Shown: positions 12,944 to 19,573, numbered from the stretch's first letter. The stretch is DNA of 21,014 nucleotides from an uncultured Paracoccaceae bacterium (GCA_937952085.1 CALFYQ010000380.1:1-21014), one strand, 5' to 3'. Numbers and translations are program-made. The notes: generated from the letters alone by a model not told the origin.

Positions 12944-12960
12944 CCGGCCTCCGGGCGGCC
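12938..12960 (+). terminator. second infC-leader hairpin / galU terminator
   Basis: Perfect 10-bp arms GGCCGCCCGG (12938-12947) and CCGGGCGGCC (12951-12960) with a 3-nt loop lie 45 nt after the galU stop and 33 nt before the infC start codon. It competes with the stem at 12912-12943. The following bases TCGCCTTCGT are only partly U-rich, so termination would be weak or conditional. Confidence 0.5.
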
Positions 12961-12993
12961 TCGCCTTCGTGACAACGACAAAGGAAGTCGACC

Positions 12994-13536
12994 ATAGCTC
13001 GCCGCCCGCACCACGCGCCGCCCACGAGAGAGACCGGCCCGCGCGTCAACGACATGATCCGCGCCACCGAGATTCGCCTGATCGACGAGAACGGCGACAA
13101 TCACGGAGTGGTGACGCCCGCGCACGCCCTCGCCATGGCCGAGGAGGTCGGGCTCGACCTCGTCGAGATCTCGCCGAACGCCACGCCGCCCGTCTGCAAG
13201 ATCATGGACGTCGGCAAGTTCAAGTACGAGAGCCAGAAGAAGGCCGCCGAGGCGCGCAAGAAGCAGAAGATCATCGAGATCAAGGAAGTGAAGTTCCGCC
13301 CGAACATCGACACGCACGACTATGACGTGAAGATGCGCAGCGTGAACCGCTTCCTCGAAGAGGGCGACAAGGTGAAGGTCACCCTCCGGTTCCGCGGCCG
13401 CGAGATGGCGCATATGGAGCTCGGCCGGCAGCTTCTCGAGCGAATCGCCGGCGAGATCGAGCCCGTCGCCAAGGTCGAATCGATGCCGAAGGTCGAAGGC
13501 CGGCAGATGATCATGGTGGTCGCGCCCCGGGCCTGA
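12994..13536 (+). CDS. infC: translation initiation factor IF-3, AUA start codon
   Basis: A 180-aa IF3, which keeps the 30S subunit free and checks the initiator tRNA and start codon. Both domains are complete: the N-domain with VNDMIRATEIRLIDENGDN, LDLVEISPNATPPVCKIMD and KFKYE, and the C-domain with IKEVKFRPNIDTHDYDVK, FLEEGDKVKVTLRFRGREMA and EGRQMIMVVAP. No ATG, GTG or TTG gives the standard N-terminus. The residues ARRPHHAPPTRETGPRVND, usual for alphaproteobacterial IF3, precede the first ATG (13054) in frame. They begin with ATA at 12994, which has AAAGGAAG 6 nt upstream. Starting there gives 180 aa, the same as E. coli IF3. Rare AUU/AUA/AUC starts on infC allow IF3 to repress its own translation. 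Confidence 0.95.
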   Translation: MARRPHHAPPTRETGPRVNDMIRATEIRLIDENGDNHGVVTPAHALAMAEEVGLDLVEISPNATPPVCKIMDVGKFKYESQKKAAEARKKQKIIEIKEVKFRPNIDTHDYDVKMRSVNRFLEEGDKVKVTLRFRGREMAHMELGRQLLERIAGEIEPVAKVESMPKVEGRQMIMVVAPRA

Positions 13537-13565
13537 GCCCGGAGGCTCGATCCCCACGCGCGGCC

Positions 13566-13952
13566 TCACGTCCCGGCCGGGGCCCGCGGCGGGCCCGGCG
13601 GCGCCTTCGCCGCCAGTTTCCGGTTCGAGCTTCTGAGCCTCAGGATCAGCGCCCGCAAGAGGTCCATCACCTCGCCGGGGTCGGTCGACATCAGCGCGAT
13701 CACCTCGGCGGCGGTGTAGGCGTCGCAGACCGTCGGCTCCCGCGCCACCGCGGTCGCCGAACGCGGCGCGGGGTCGATGATCCCCATCTCGCCGAACACC
13801 TCGTCCGGGCCGAGCGAGGCGATCCGCCGCTCGCCGCCGCCCGCGCCGGCGATGAGGATGTCCACCGCGCCGGCGCGGATCCGGTACATCTCCAGGCTCG
13901 CCTCGCCCTCCGAGAAGATGGTCTGACCGCGATCGAACATGACGCGCTGCAT
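13566..13952 (-). CDS. stand-alone cyclic-nucleotide-binding domain protein
   Basis: A 128-aa protein that is one CRP-like cNMP-binding beta-roll. The opening block FDRGQTIFSEGEASLEMYRI and the phosphate-binding cassette VFGEMGIIDPAPRSATAVA (52-70; Glu55, Arg64) contain the residues that contact ribose and phosphate. A C-terminal helix (VMDLLRALILRLRSSNRKLA) follows, then a short Pro/Ala-rich tail. There is no helix-turn-helix, kinase or channel domain, so it is an effector domain alone. It may act by protein-protein contact on cAMP or cGMP binding. The start at 13952 is supported by GGGAG 7 nt upstream. It lies downstream of the cupin and methyltransferase genes on the same strand after a 122-bp gap. 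Confidence 0.85.
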   Translation of the reverse strand: MQRVMFDRGQTIFSEGEASLEMYRIRAGAVDILIAGAGGGERRIASLGPDEVFGEMGIIDPAPRSATAVAREPTVCDAYTAAEVIALMSTDPGEVMDLLRALILRLRSSNRKLAAKAPPGPPRAPAGT

Positions 13953-14074
13953 GGCCCGTCTCCCGCCTGCGCCCTGGGCGAGCTTACCCGAACCGGGCCG
14001 CCGCCGGAGATGATTTTTCTCCCCGCCGGAATCCGCCCGCACCGACCCGGGCGCGGAGCCTCCGCGGCGCCCGC

Positions 14075-14599
14075 CTAGCCCGCCTCGTCCTTCGCCAGCC
14101 AGTTGGCGAAGGTGAGCGTCTCGCTTTCCGCCTCGCCGAAGGACCAGATGCCGGAGCGGGAGAAGACCATCTTCCGCCCGATCCGGGGGAAATGCGCGAC
14201 GTCGAGCGCCGAGCTTTCGCCGCCCATCAGGTAGACGAGGTCCGTCTCGTAGGGGTTGGTCAGGTGATGCGCCGGGCCGCCGGGGGCCGGAAAGGCCATC
14301 ACGTCGCCGGGCCCGACCTCGACGATCTCGTCGCCGATCTCGGCCCTGCCGCGGCCCGAGAGGATGACCAGAAACTCCTCGTCCCGCTCGTGGCGGTGAT
14401 AGAGGAAGCTTTCCTTTCCGGGCGGCACCCGCGCCAGGTAGAGCGCCAGCCGTTCGAGCCCGAAAACCGGGCCGAGCCGCCTGAGGAAAACCTCCGAAGC
14501 CGGGTTCAGCGGGTGGCGGACATGCGCCTCCTCCAGCGCCGCGATCTCGCCCGCCGAGAGATGCGCGCGCCGCCCATCCGCCGCCGTCACGCCGCTCAC
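14075..14599 (-). CDS. cupin domain protein
   Basis: A 174-aa cupin with a GTG start. The metal site is YHRHERDEEFLVILSGRG (67-84; His68, His70 and Glu74 or Glu75), with the second motif GPGDVMAFPAPGGPAHHLTN adding His111 or His112. An N-terminal segment (VRHPLNPASEVFLRRLG) and a C-terminal extension (KMVFSRSGIW and on) lie outside the barrel. The substrate is unknown. The GTG overlaps the methyltransferase stop as GTGA, so the pair is translationally coupled. Longer in-frame starts would run into the methyltransferase coding sequence and are rejected; the next GTG three codons on is an alternative. Confidence 0.78.
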   Translation of the reverse strand: MSGVTAADGRRAHLSAGEIAALEEAHVRHPLNPASEVFLRRLGPVFGLERLALYLARVPPGKESFLYHRHERDEEFLVILSGRGRAEIGDEIVEVGPGDVMAFPAPGGPAHHLTNPYETDLVYLMGGESSALDVAHFPRIGRKMVFSRSGIWSFGEAESETLTFANWLAKDEAG

Positions 14600-15399
14600 C
14601 GCCCGATCCGGGCCTTCATCGCCCAGGCCCGCGCGGTGAGCCGAACCGGGCCGTCCGTCCCGAGCCTCGCCGCAAGCTCGGCCTTCAGCGCCGCGCGCCG
14701 ATCCTCCGGCAGGCTCATGCAATAGCCGGGCGCGGGGCCGGCCCCGAGCGTGAACGGGCGCCAGAACGCCTCGAAATCCGGGAATTCGGTGGCGATCTCG
14801 ATCGGCGCGATCTCCGCGCCCTCAAGCCCCGCCCCGTCGCAGAGCGCGGCCAGCCCCTCCTTCGTGCAGAAGGGGAAGCGCGCGCCCTCGTCGAGCCCCG
14901 CGGCCTTCGGGTCGATCGCCGCGGCGGCCTTCCAGAAGGCGTCGATGAAGCCGATCCCGCCGCCCGGATAGTCCCAGACATAGAACGAGAGGAGCCCGCC
15001 CGGCCGCAGCGCGCGCCGCATCTCGCGGAGCGCCGCCACCCGGTCCGGGATGAAGTTCAGCACCAGCGCCGAGGCGACCGCGTCCACCGCCCCGTCCGGA
15101 ACCGGCAGGCTCCGCCCATCGGCCGCTTCGAACCGCGCCCACGGGTCGGCGATGGCCTTCCGCGCATGCGCCACGAACTCCTCCGAGGCGTCGGTGGCGA
15201 GGATCGAGCGCGGCGCGGCGTGCGAGAGGATGGCGGCGGTCAACGCCCCGGTGCCGCAGCCGATCTCCAGCCAGTCGCCGCCCGCGGGCGCGTCCAGGCA
15301 GCGCAGGAATTCCGCGGCCACCAGCCGGCTCCACCGGCCCATGTAGTGCTCGTAGCTGTCGCCAGCGCTCCAGGCGTCGAAGGCGGCTCCTGACGACAT
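14596..15399 (-). CDS. class I SAM-dependent methyltransferase
   Basis: A 267-aa soluble methyltransferase with the Rossmann-type SAM fold. Motif I is WLEIGCGTGALT (43-54). The acidic ribose-binding position is in ILATDASEEF. Post-motif blocks are PVPDGAVDAVASALVLNF and the LRPGGLLSFYVWDY strand. The pattern is that of the UbiE/Methyltransf_11 group acting on small molecules or quinones; the acceptor cannot be read from sequence. An N-terminal AFDAWSAGDSYEHYMGRWSR segment is a common substrate cap in this group. The start at 15399 is supported by GGAGGG just upstream; the longer frame to 15474 has no such site. It is coupled to the cupin gene by a 4-bp overlap. Confidence 0.88.
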   Translation of the reverse strand: MSSGAAFDAWSAGDSYEHYMGRWSRLVAAEFLRCLDAPAGGDWLEIGCGTGALTAAILSHAAPRSILATDASEEFVAHARKAIADPWARFEAADGRSLPVPDGAVDAVASALVLNFIPDRVAALREMRRALRPGGLLSFYVWDYPGGGIGFIDAFWKAAAAIDPKAAGLDEGARFPFCTKEGLAALCDGAGLEGAEIAPIEIATEFPDFEAFWRPFTLGAGPAPGYCMSLPEDRRAALKAELAARLGTDGPVRLTARAWAMKARIGR

Positions 15400-15533
15400 T
15401 GGTCCCTCCACGAGTGTCCCGATGCGCGTGGCGACGAGCGTCCGAACGGGCCCTGGCGGAAATGGCCCGGCCAAAAACCTATCACGAAACCGGCCGCGTT
15501 CCGAAGCGTTAAGGCGGCCCGCCTGCCGCCATG

Positions 15534-15550
15534 CGCCGCCCGCGGCGGCG
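15534..15550. terminator. GC hairpin ahead of the metZ promoter
   Basis: Arms CGCCGCC (15534-15540) and GGCGGCG (15544-15550) with a 3-nt loop are followed on the plus strand by TCGTTTCCCTT. It sits just before the metZ promoter and could insulate it. It is a small GC palindrome in GC-rich DNA, so support is weak. Confidence 0.28.
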
Positions 15551-15559
15551 TCGTTTCCC

Positions 15560-15588
15560 TTGCATCCGGCCGCGCGATCGCCTATCGG
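15560..15588 (+). promoter_or_regulatory. predicted metZ promoter
   Basis: TTGCAT (15560-15565) and TATCGG (15583-15588) are separated by exactly 17 bp. The expected transcript start, about 7 nt downstream, is 15595-15596, the first base of riboswitch stem P1. That agreement supports the promoter more than the moderate box scores alone. Confidence 0.5.
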
Positions 15589-15595
15589 CTGCCGT

Positions 15596-15650
15596 ACGTG
15601 GCGATTTGGTCGGCCGGCTTGCGGGCCACGTAAAAGAATCCGCTAAAGAG
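15596..15650 (+). ncRNA. SAM-II riboswitch controlling metZ
   Basis: This is a SAM-II (metA-type) riboswitch, a compact pseudoknot that binds S-adenosylmethionine and shuts off methionine genes in alphaproteobacteria. Stem P1 is ACGTGG (15596-15601) with CCACGT (15626-15631). The conserved GATTTG of the loop (15603-15608), the GGCTTGC segment, the A-rich run after P1 and the closing GCTAAAGAGG (15642-15651), which forms the pseudoknot, are all in order. The metZ start is about 50 nt downstream. Control of translation initiation is usual for this class. The gene behind it makes a methionine precursor, which agrees. Confidence 0.93.
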
Positions 15651-15700
15651 GTCGGGGGCAGGGCCCCGGATCGCGACGGCCGTTGTTGAAGGCCGACGCC

Positions 15701-16891
15701 ATGCCCAGAGACGCCGAACCCCGCCCGCTCTCCCCCCGCACGCAGATGGTGCACGCCGGCGCCTGGCGGAGCGCGCATGGAGAGCTGTCGGAAGCCCTCT
15801 TCCTCACCCAGGCCTTCGCCTATCCGGACGCCGAGGCCGCCGAGGCGCGCTTCAAGGGAGAGGATCCCGGCTTTATCTACGCCCGCTACGGCAACCCCAC
15901 GGTCCGCATGTTCGAGGAGCGGATCATGGCGCTCGAAGGGGCGGAGGACGCCTTCGCCACCGCCTCCGGCATGGCCGCGGTCAATGCCGCGCTGATGTGC
16001 CAGGTGAAGGCGGGGGACCATGTCGTCGCCTCCCGCGCGCTCTTCGGCTCCTGCCTCTGGATCGTCGAGACGCTGCTGCCCCGCCTCGGCGTCGAGACCA
16101 CGCTCGTCGACGGCGCCGATCTCGCCGCCTGGCGCGCGGCGATGCGGCCGGAAACCGTGGCGATTTTCCTCGAGACCCCGTCGAACCCGACGCTTGACAT
16201 CATCGACCTTCCCGTCGTGGCCGAGATCGCCCATGGCGCCGGCGCGCGGGTGATCGTCGACAACGTCTTCGCCACGCCGATCTACCAACGCCCGCTGGCG
16301 CTCGGAGCCGATGTCGTCATCTATTCCGCGACGAAGCACATCGACGGGCACGGCCGCTGCCTCGGCGGCGTCGTCCTCGGCTCCCGCGCCTTCATCCGGG
16401 AGGCGCTGGAGCCCTATCTGAAGCATACCGGCGGGGCGATGAGCCCGTTCAACGCCTGGGTGATGCTGAAGGGGCTGGAGACGCTGGACCTGCGCGTCCG
16501 CGCCATGGCCGCCGGCGCCGCCGCCATCGCCGACCGCCTCGCCGAGGCGCCGGAGGTGGGGCGGGTGCTCTATCCGGGCCGGGCGGACCATCCGCAGGCC
16601 GCGCTCGCCGCGCGGCAGATGACCGGCGGCGGCACCATGGTCTCGTTCGATCTCGGCTCGAAGGCGGCGGCGTTCCGCTTCATGAACGCGCTCCGGCTGA
16701 TCCTGATCTCGAACAATCTCGGCGACGCGAAGTCGATCGTCACCCATCCGGCGACGACGACCCACCAGCGCCTCTCCGAGGCCCAGCGCGCCGCGCTCGG
16801 CATCGGGCCGGGGCTCCTCCGCCTCTCGGTCGGCCTCGAAGCCCCGGAAGACCTGATCGCCGATCTCGAAGCCGGCCTCGCCGCGCTCTGA
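15701..16891 (+). CDS. metZ: O-succinylhomoserine sulfhydrylase
   Basis: A 396-aa PLP enzyme of the Cys/Met metabolism family. MetZ makes homocysteine from O-succinylhomoserine and sulfide in methionine synthesis. Family features include the N-terminal RTQMVHAGAWRSAHGELSEA, the FIYARYGNPTVRMFE segment, TASGMAAVNAA, the PLP-phosphate region around LFGSC, and SATKHIDGHGRCLGG with the Schiff-base Lys212. SNNLGDAKSIVTHPATTTHQ and LLRLSVGLE are near the C-terminus. Cystathionine gamma-synthase or O-acetylhomoserine sulfhydrylase are closely related alternatives; the overall pattern fits MetZ best. GAAGG lies 8 nt before ATG 15701; upstream TTG codons at 15683 and 15686 lack such a site. A SAM-II riboswitch precedes it. 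Confidence 0.93.
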   Translation: MPRDAEPRPLSPRTQMVHAGAWRSAHGELSEALFLTQAFAYPDAEAAEARFKGEDPGFIYARYGNPTVRMFEERIMALEGAEDAFATASGMAAVNAALMCQVKAGDHVVASRALFGSCLWIVETLLPRLGVETTLVDGADLAAWRAAMRPETVAIFLETPSNPTLDIIDLPVVAEIAHGAGARVIVDNVFATPIYQRPLALGADVVIYSATKHIDGHGRCLGGVVLGSRAFIREALEPYLKHTGGAMSPFNAWVMLKGLETLDLRVRAMAAGAAAIADRLAEAPEVGRVLYPGRADHPQAALAARQMTGGGTMVSFDLGSKAAAFRFMNALRLILISNNLGDAKSIVTHPATTTHQRLSEAQRAALGIGPGLLRLSVGLEAPEDLIADLEAGLAAL

Positions 16892-16899
16892 TCCTGCCA

Positions 16900-16917
16900 C
16901 ATTCCGTTTCCGGAATG
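16900..16917. terminator. metZ terminator hairpin
   Basis: Perfect 7-bp arms CATTCCG (16900-16906) and CGGAATG (16911-16917) enclose a 4-nt loop, 8 nt after the metZ stop. It is one of two hairpins between the convergent metZ and dioxygenase genes. Confidence 0.5.
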
Positions 16918-16942
16918 CGGCTGCCGTTTCAAGAGGATGGCC

Positions 16943-16964
16943 CCTGATTCAACCTTGAATCAGG
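16943..16964. terminator. hairpin across the dioxygenase stop codon
   Basis: Perfect 9-bp arms CCTGATTCA (16943-16951) and TGAATCAGG (16956-16964) enclose a 4-nt loop. The right arm includes the dioxygenase stop codon (16960-16962). Its AT-rich arms stand out from the GC-rich surroundings. It probably ends transcription from both directions. Confidence 0.55.
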
Positions 16965-17769
16965 CGGCCCGCCAGATCACCGGGAACCAGTCCTCCCTGA
17001 GCCGCTCGCCCGGCTTCATGCCGTGGCCGGGGAAGGGCGGGGAGGTGCGGCCCGGCCGTTCGACATAGCGCGCGTCGTCGCCGACCAACCGCACCGAGAA
17101 GGCCCGCCGCCGGGCGGCCGCCACGTTGCCCCGCGCGCCGTGGAGCGTCTTGTAGTGGAAGGCCACCGCGTCGCCCGGTTCCATCTCCCATTCCAGCACC
17201 TTGAACTTCAGCGGCTCCCTGTCCGGGTCCGGCACGGCCATGTACTCGTTCGTCTCCGGGTAGAAGTTCTCCTCCGAGAGCCAGCGCGTCGGCAGCACCG
17301 GCTTCGGCCAGGCGTGGGAGCCCGCGACGCAGCGGAGCGTCGCCTCCTTCACCGGGTCCATCGGCGCCCAGAAGCTGATCGTCTGCCGCCCGTCGACGAA
17401 GTAGTAGGGCCCGTCCTGGTGCCAGGGCGTCGGCTTCGACGTGCCCGGCTCCTTCACCAGCACATGGTCGTGGAAAAGCTGCGCCGTCTTCGACCCCATC
17501 AGCCGCGCCGCCGCCTCGCCGAGCCGCGATTCGAGGATCGCCTTCCGGAATTCCGGAATCCGCTCCCAGTTGCAGTAATCGTCGAAGAACCGCCCGCCCT
17601 CGCCCGGCTTCAGGTTCTCCGCCGCATAGGGCCCCGGCTCCGCCATGTTCCGCTCGATCCCGGCGCGGATCGTCTCCACCTGGTCCCGCAGGAGCCCGCG
17701 GATGACGACCACGCCGTCCCGCCGATAGGCCTCCACATCCGCATCCGTCACGAGATCGTCGAGCAGCAT
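16960..17769 (-). CDS. phytanoyl-CoA dioxygenase (PhyH) family protein
   Basis: A 269-aa Fe(II)/2-oxoglutarate oxygenase of the PhyH family. The iron site is PWHQDGPYY with His117 and Asp119, and the distal His is in AVAFHYKTLHGARGN (His210, or His205). An Arg in the following ARRRAFSVRL block would hold 2-oxoglutarate. Substrates in the family range from phytanoyl-CoA to ectoine and small natural products; this one is unknown. The start at 17769 has AAGGAGG about 4 nt upstream. The longer frame to 17829 lacks such a site. It is divergent from a LysR regulator with an 81-bp AT-richer gap, which suggests control by that regulator. A hairpin overlaps its stop codon. Confidence 0.92.
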   Translation of the reverse strand: MLLDDLVTDADVEAYRRDGVVVIRGLLRDQVETIRAGIERNMAEPGPYAAENLKPGEGGRFFDDYCNWERIPEFRKAILESRLGEAAARLMGSKTAQLFHDHVLVKEPGTSKPTPWHQDGPYYFVDGRQTISFWAPMDPVKEATLRCVAGSHAWPKPVLPTRWLSEENFYPETNEYMAVPDPDREPLKFKVLEWEMEPGDAVAFHYKTLHGARGNVAAARRRAFSVRLVGDDARYVERPGRTSPPFPGHGMKPGERLREDWFPVIWRAA

Positions 17770-17850
17770 CCGCGCCTCCTTGCCTTTCGGGGCCGAAGAT
17801 AGCGGCGCTTTCGGATAGCAGGAAATCATATGTTTGGATAGATATATAGG
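17770..17850. promoter_or_regulatory. divergent phyH / lysR control region
   Basis: The 81-bp gap is much richer in A and T than its surroundings. GATAG occurs three times on the plus strand (17798, 17814, 17837), the first two as GATAGC, 16 bp apart. CATATG lies at 17828-17833, and a TATGAT -10-like box reads on the minus strand at 17825-17830 toward the dioxygenase gene. TATATA lies at 17843-17848, directly before the LysR ATG. It is a natural place for LysR binding. Exact sites are not resolved. Confidence 0.5.
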
Positions 17851-18732
17851 ATGCCGCTATCAGTAAGCCTCCGCCAGCTCGAATACGCCGTCGCCATCGG
17901 CCGGCGCGGCGGCTTCGCGGCGGCGGCCGCCGCGCTCAACGTCTCGCAGCCTTCGCTTTCCGTCGCCGTGGCGGCGCTGGAGGCGGAGCTTGGCCGGCCG
18001 ATCTTCCTGCGCCGCCGCGGCGGCCCGGTCCGCCCCACCGCCTTCGGCCGCGCCTTCCTCGCCGAGGCGGAGCGGAACCTCGCCGGGATCGCCCGGCTCC
18101 TCGGCGGCGAGGCGGCGCCCGTCGCCTTCGCCGTGCCGGAGGATCTCGCGCCCGCCCTGGTCGGCCCCGTCCTCGCCCGCGCCCGCGCGCTCGACCCGGC
18201 GGCCCGGCTCGCCGCCAGGCTGGAGGGGTTCGACGCCATCGCCGCCGGCCTCGCCGAAGGGCGGCTCGATTTCGCGCTCACCTACGATCTCGGCCTTGCG
18301 GCGGGCTTCGAGAAGCGGGTGATCGGTCGGCTTGTCCCCCATGTCCTCGCCGCCGCCGACCATCCCCTCGCGCGCCGCGGCGCGCGGCCGCGCCTCGCCG
18401 AGATCGCCGCCGAGCCGCTCGTTCTCACCGACCAGAGCCTCTCGGTCGGCCATGTCGCGGGCCTGTTCCGGGCGCGCGGGCTCGATCTTCGCATCGCCCA
18501 TCTCGCGCCGAGCTTCGAGACGATGCGGAGCCTCGTCGCCCATGGGTTCGGCCTCGGCCTCAGCCACACCCGTTCGCGCGCCGGGGCGAGCCATGACGGC
18601 GCCCCGCTGGTCGCGCTCGATCTCGCCGACCCGCCGCCGCCCGAGCCCGTCGTCATCGCGTCGAACCCGGCGAACCCGCTCTCCGCCTTCGCCGCCCGCC
18701 TCGTCGCCGCGCTGGACGACCTGCCGCTCTGA
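17851..18732 (+). CDS. LysR family transcriptional regulator
   Basis: A 293-aa LysR-type regulator. The N-terminal winged helix-turn-helix is LRQLEYAVAIGRRGGFAAAA, LNVSQPSLSVAVAALEAELG and IFLRRRGGPVRPTAFG (about 7-67). A shorter-looking hinge leads into the effector domain, whose parts include LAEGRLDFALTYDLGL, PHVLAAADHPLARR and MRSLVAHGFGLGLSHT. The ligand is unknown. It is divergent from the PhyH-type dioxygenase, the usual layout for a LysR regulator and its target. A GNAT gene starts 16 bp after its stop on the same strand. The ATG lies directly after the AT-rich element GATATATAGG, so the leader must be very short or transcription starts further upstream. Confidence 0.92.
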   Translation: MPLSVSLRQLEYAVAIGRRGGFAAAAAALNVSQPSLSVAVAALEAELGRPIFLRRRGGPVRPTAFGRAFLAEAERNLAGIARLLGGEAAPVAFAVPEDLAPALVGPVLARARALDPAARLAARLEGFDAIAAGLAEGRLDFALTYDLGLAAGFEKRVIGRLVPHVLAAADHPLARRGARPRLAEIAAEPLVLTDQSLSVGHVAGLFRARGLDLRIAHLAPSFETMRSLVAHGFGLGLSHTRSRAGASHDGAPLVALDLADPPPPEPVVIASNPANPLSAFAARLVAALDDLPL

Positions 18733-18748
18733 GCGCCATGTTTGGCGG

Positions 18749-19300
18749 ATGGATGTCGAGATCGCGCCGGCGGACTGGGAGAGCTTCGAGTCCGTCATGG
18801 GCCCGAAAGGCGGCTGCGGCGGCTGCTGGTGCATGCTCTGGCGGCGCGGCGCGAAGGACTTCGCCGCCGGCAAGGGGGAGGGAAACCGCGCGGCGATGCG
18901 CGCCCGTTTCGCGGCGGGCCGCCCGCCCGGCCTCGTTGCGCGGATCGACGGGGCGCCCGTCGGCTGGGTCCATGTCGCGCCCCGCAAAGAGCTTCCGCGC
19001 CTCGCCGGCTCGCGGGTGCTGAAGCCGCTGGACGATCTGCCGGTCTGGTCCATCGCCTGCCTTCTCGTCGCGAAGCCCTATCGCCGGCAGGGCCTTTCGG
19101 CCCGCCTGATCGGCGCCGCGGCCGACTACGCCTTCGCCGAAGGCGCCCCCGCGGTCGAGGGCTATCCGAGCGAGCGCGGCCGCGCCGACGCGCCCGCCGT
19201 CTTCCTCTGGACCGGAACGCCCTCCGCCTTCCGCGCCGCCGGCTTCACCGAGGCCGCCCGCCGCTCCCCGACCCGCCCGATCATGCGCCGCGCGCGCTGA
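18749..19300 (+). CDS. GNAT family N-acetyltransferase with Cys-rich N-terminus
   Basis: A 183-aa GNAT protein expected to use acetyl-CoA on an unknown amine. After a short N-terminal strand comes GGCGGCWCMLWRRG (21-34; Cys23, Cys26, Cys28), a signature of one GNAT subgroup. The core strands GWVHVAPRKELPRL and VWSIACLLVAKPYRRQGLSA carry the acetyl-CoA loop (RRQGLSARL). The C-terminal EGYPSE, FLWTGTPSAFRAAGF and RPIMR blocks are also subgroup features. The three clustered Cys could bind a metal or serve redox sensing; this is not shown. The start at 18749 is the only ATG in frame. The Shine-Dalgarno is weak, so coupling to the LysR gene 16 bp upstream is likely. Confidence 0.85.
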   Translation: MDVEIAPADWESFESVMGPKGGCGGCWCMLWRRGAKDFAAGKGEGNRAAMRARFAAGRPPGLVARIDGAPVGWVHVAPRKELPRLAGSRVLKPLDDLPVWSIACLLVAKPYRRQGLSARLIGAAADYAFAEGAPAVEGYPSERGRADAPAVFLWTGTPSAFRAAGFTEAARRSPTRPIMRRAR

Positions 19301-19369
19301 TCCCGCCGCCGCCCTTCCATTCGGGCCAAGGAACGCGCCAGCGATGCGCGGATCATAGGCCAGTCCGAA

Positions 19370-19448
19370 CCCGTCGACCCAGAAGCCTTGGCGACCGAGC
19401 GGTGGGCGCGGCCCGGGCTGGTCGCCCGGGCCCAATAGCCTCGACGGG
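19370..19448. other. nested stem-loop element downstream of metG
   Basis: Outer arms CCCGTCGA (19370-19377) and TCGACGGG (19441-19448) enclose a short TTGG/CCAA pairing (19388-19391 with 19432-19435). Near the centre is the 9-bp hairpin of the 29-bp repeat. The unit lies between the convergent GNAT and metG genes and has no coding potential I can support. It might be a compound terminator, a structured RNA or a repeat element. Confidence 0.42.
19404..19432. repeat. 29-bp hairpin repeat, copy 2
   Basis: Exact copy of 4027-4055 in the same orientation. It contains 9-bp arms GGCCCGGGC and GCCCGGGCC around TGGTC. It begins 141 bp beyond the metG stop. Copy 1 is also downstream of a minus-strand gene, so relative to transcription both copies have the same orientation. 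Flanking bases are not shared beyond a few nucleotides. Confidence 0.8.
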
Positions 19449-19573
19449 GACGCGGCTCCCTATTTGCTTCCGACGAGCTTGCAGGTCGGTCAAACCGCAA
19501 ACGACCCCGCCATCAAGGCGCGCTCGTCCCCGGTGAGACCGGAATGGCGATGCCCTCGGGAACGGCCGCCCTC

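Noticed and set aside
12969..13325. 118-codon plus-strand frame overlapping infC
   Set aside because: It is a shifted frame of the IF3 coding sequence with no family features.
13527..13542. Hairpin CCGGGC/GCCCGG over the infC stop
   Set aside because: Only 6 bp with a 4-nt loop in GC-rich DNA and no U-run; too common to call a terminator.
18653..19435. 260-codon minus-strand frame with a more protein-like start (GRQGFWVDGFGLAYDP)
   Set aside because: Most of it is antisense to the GNAT and LysR genes and the start lies in the nested stem-loop. I do not recognise the opening segment as a gene remnant.
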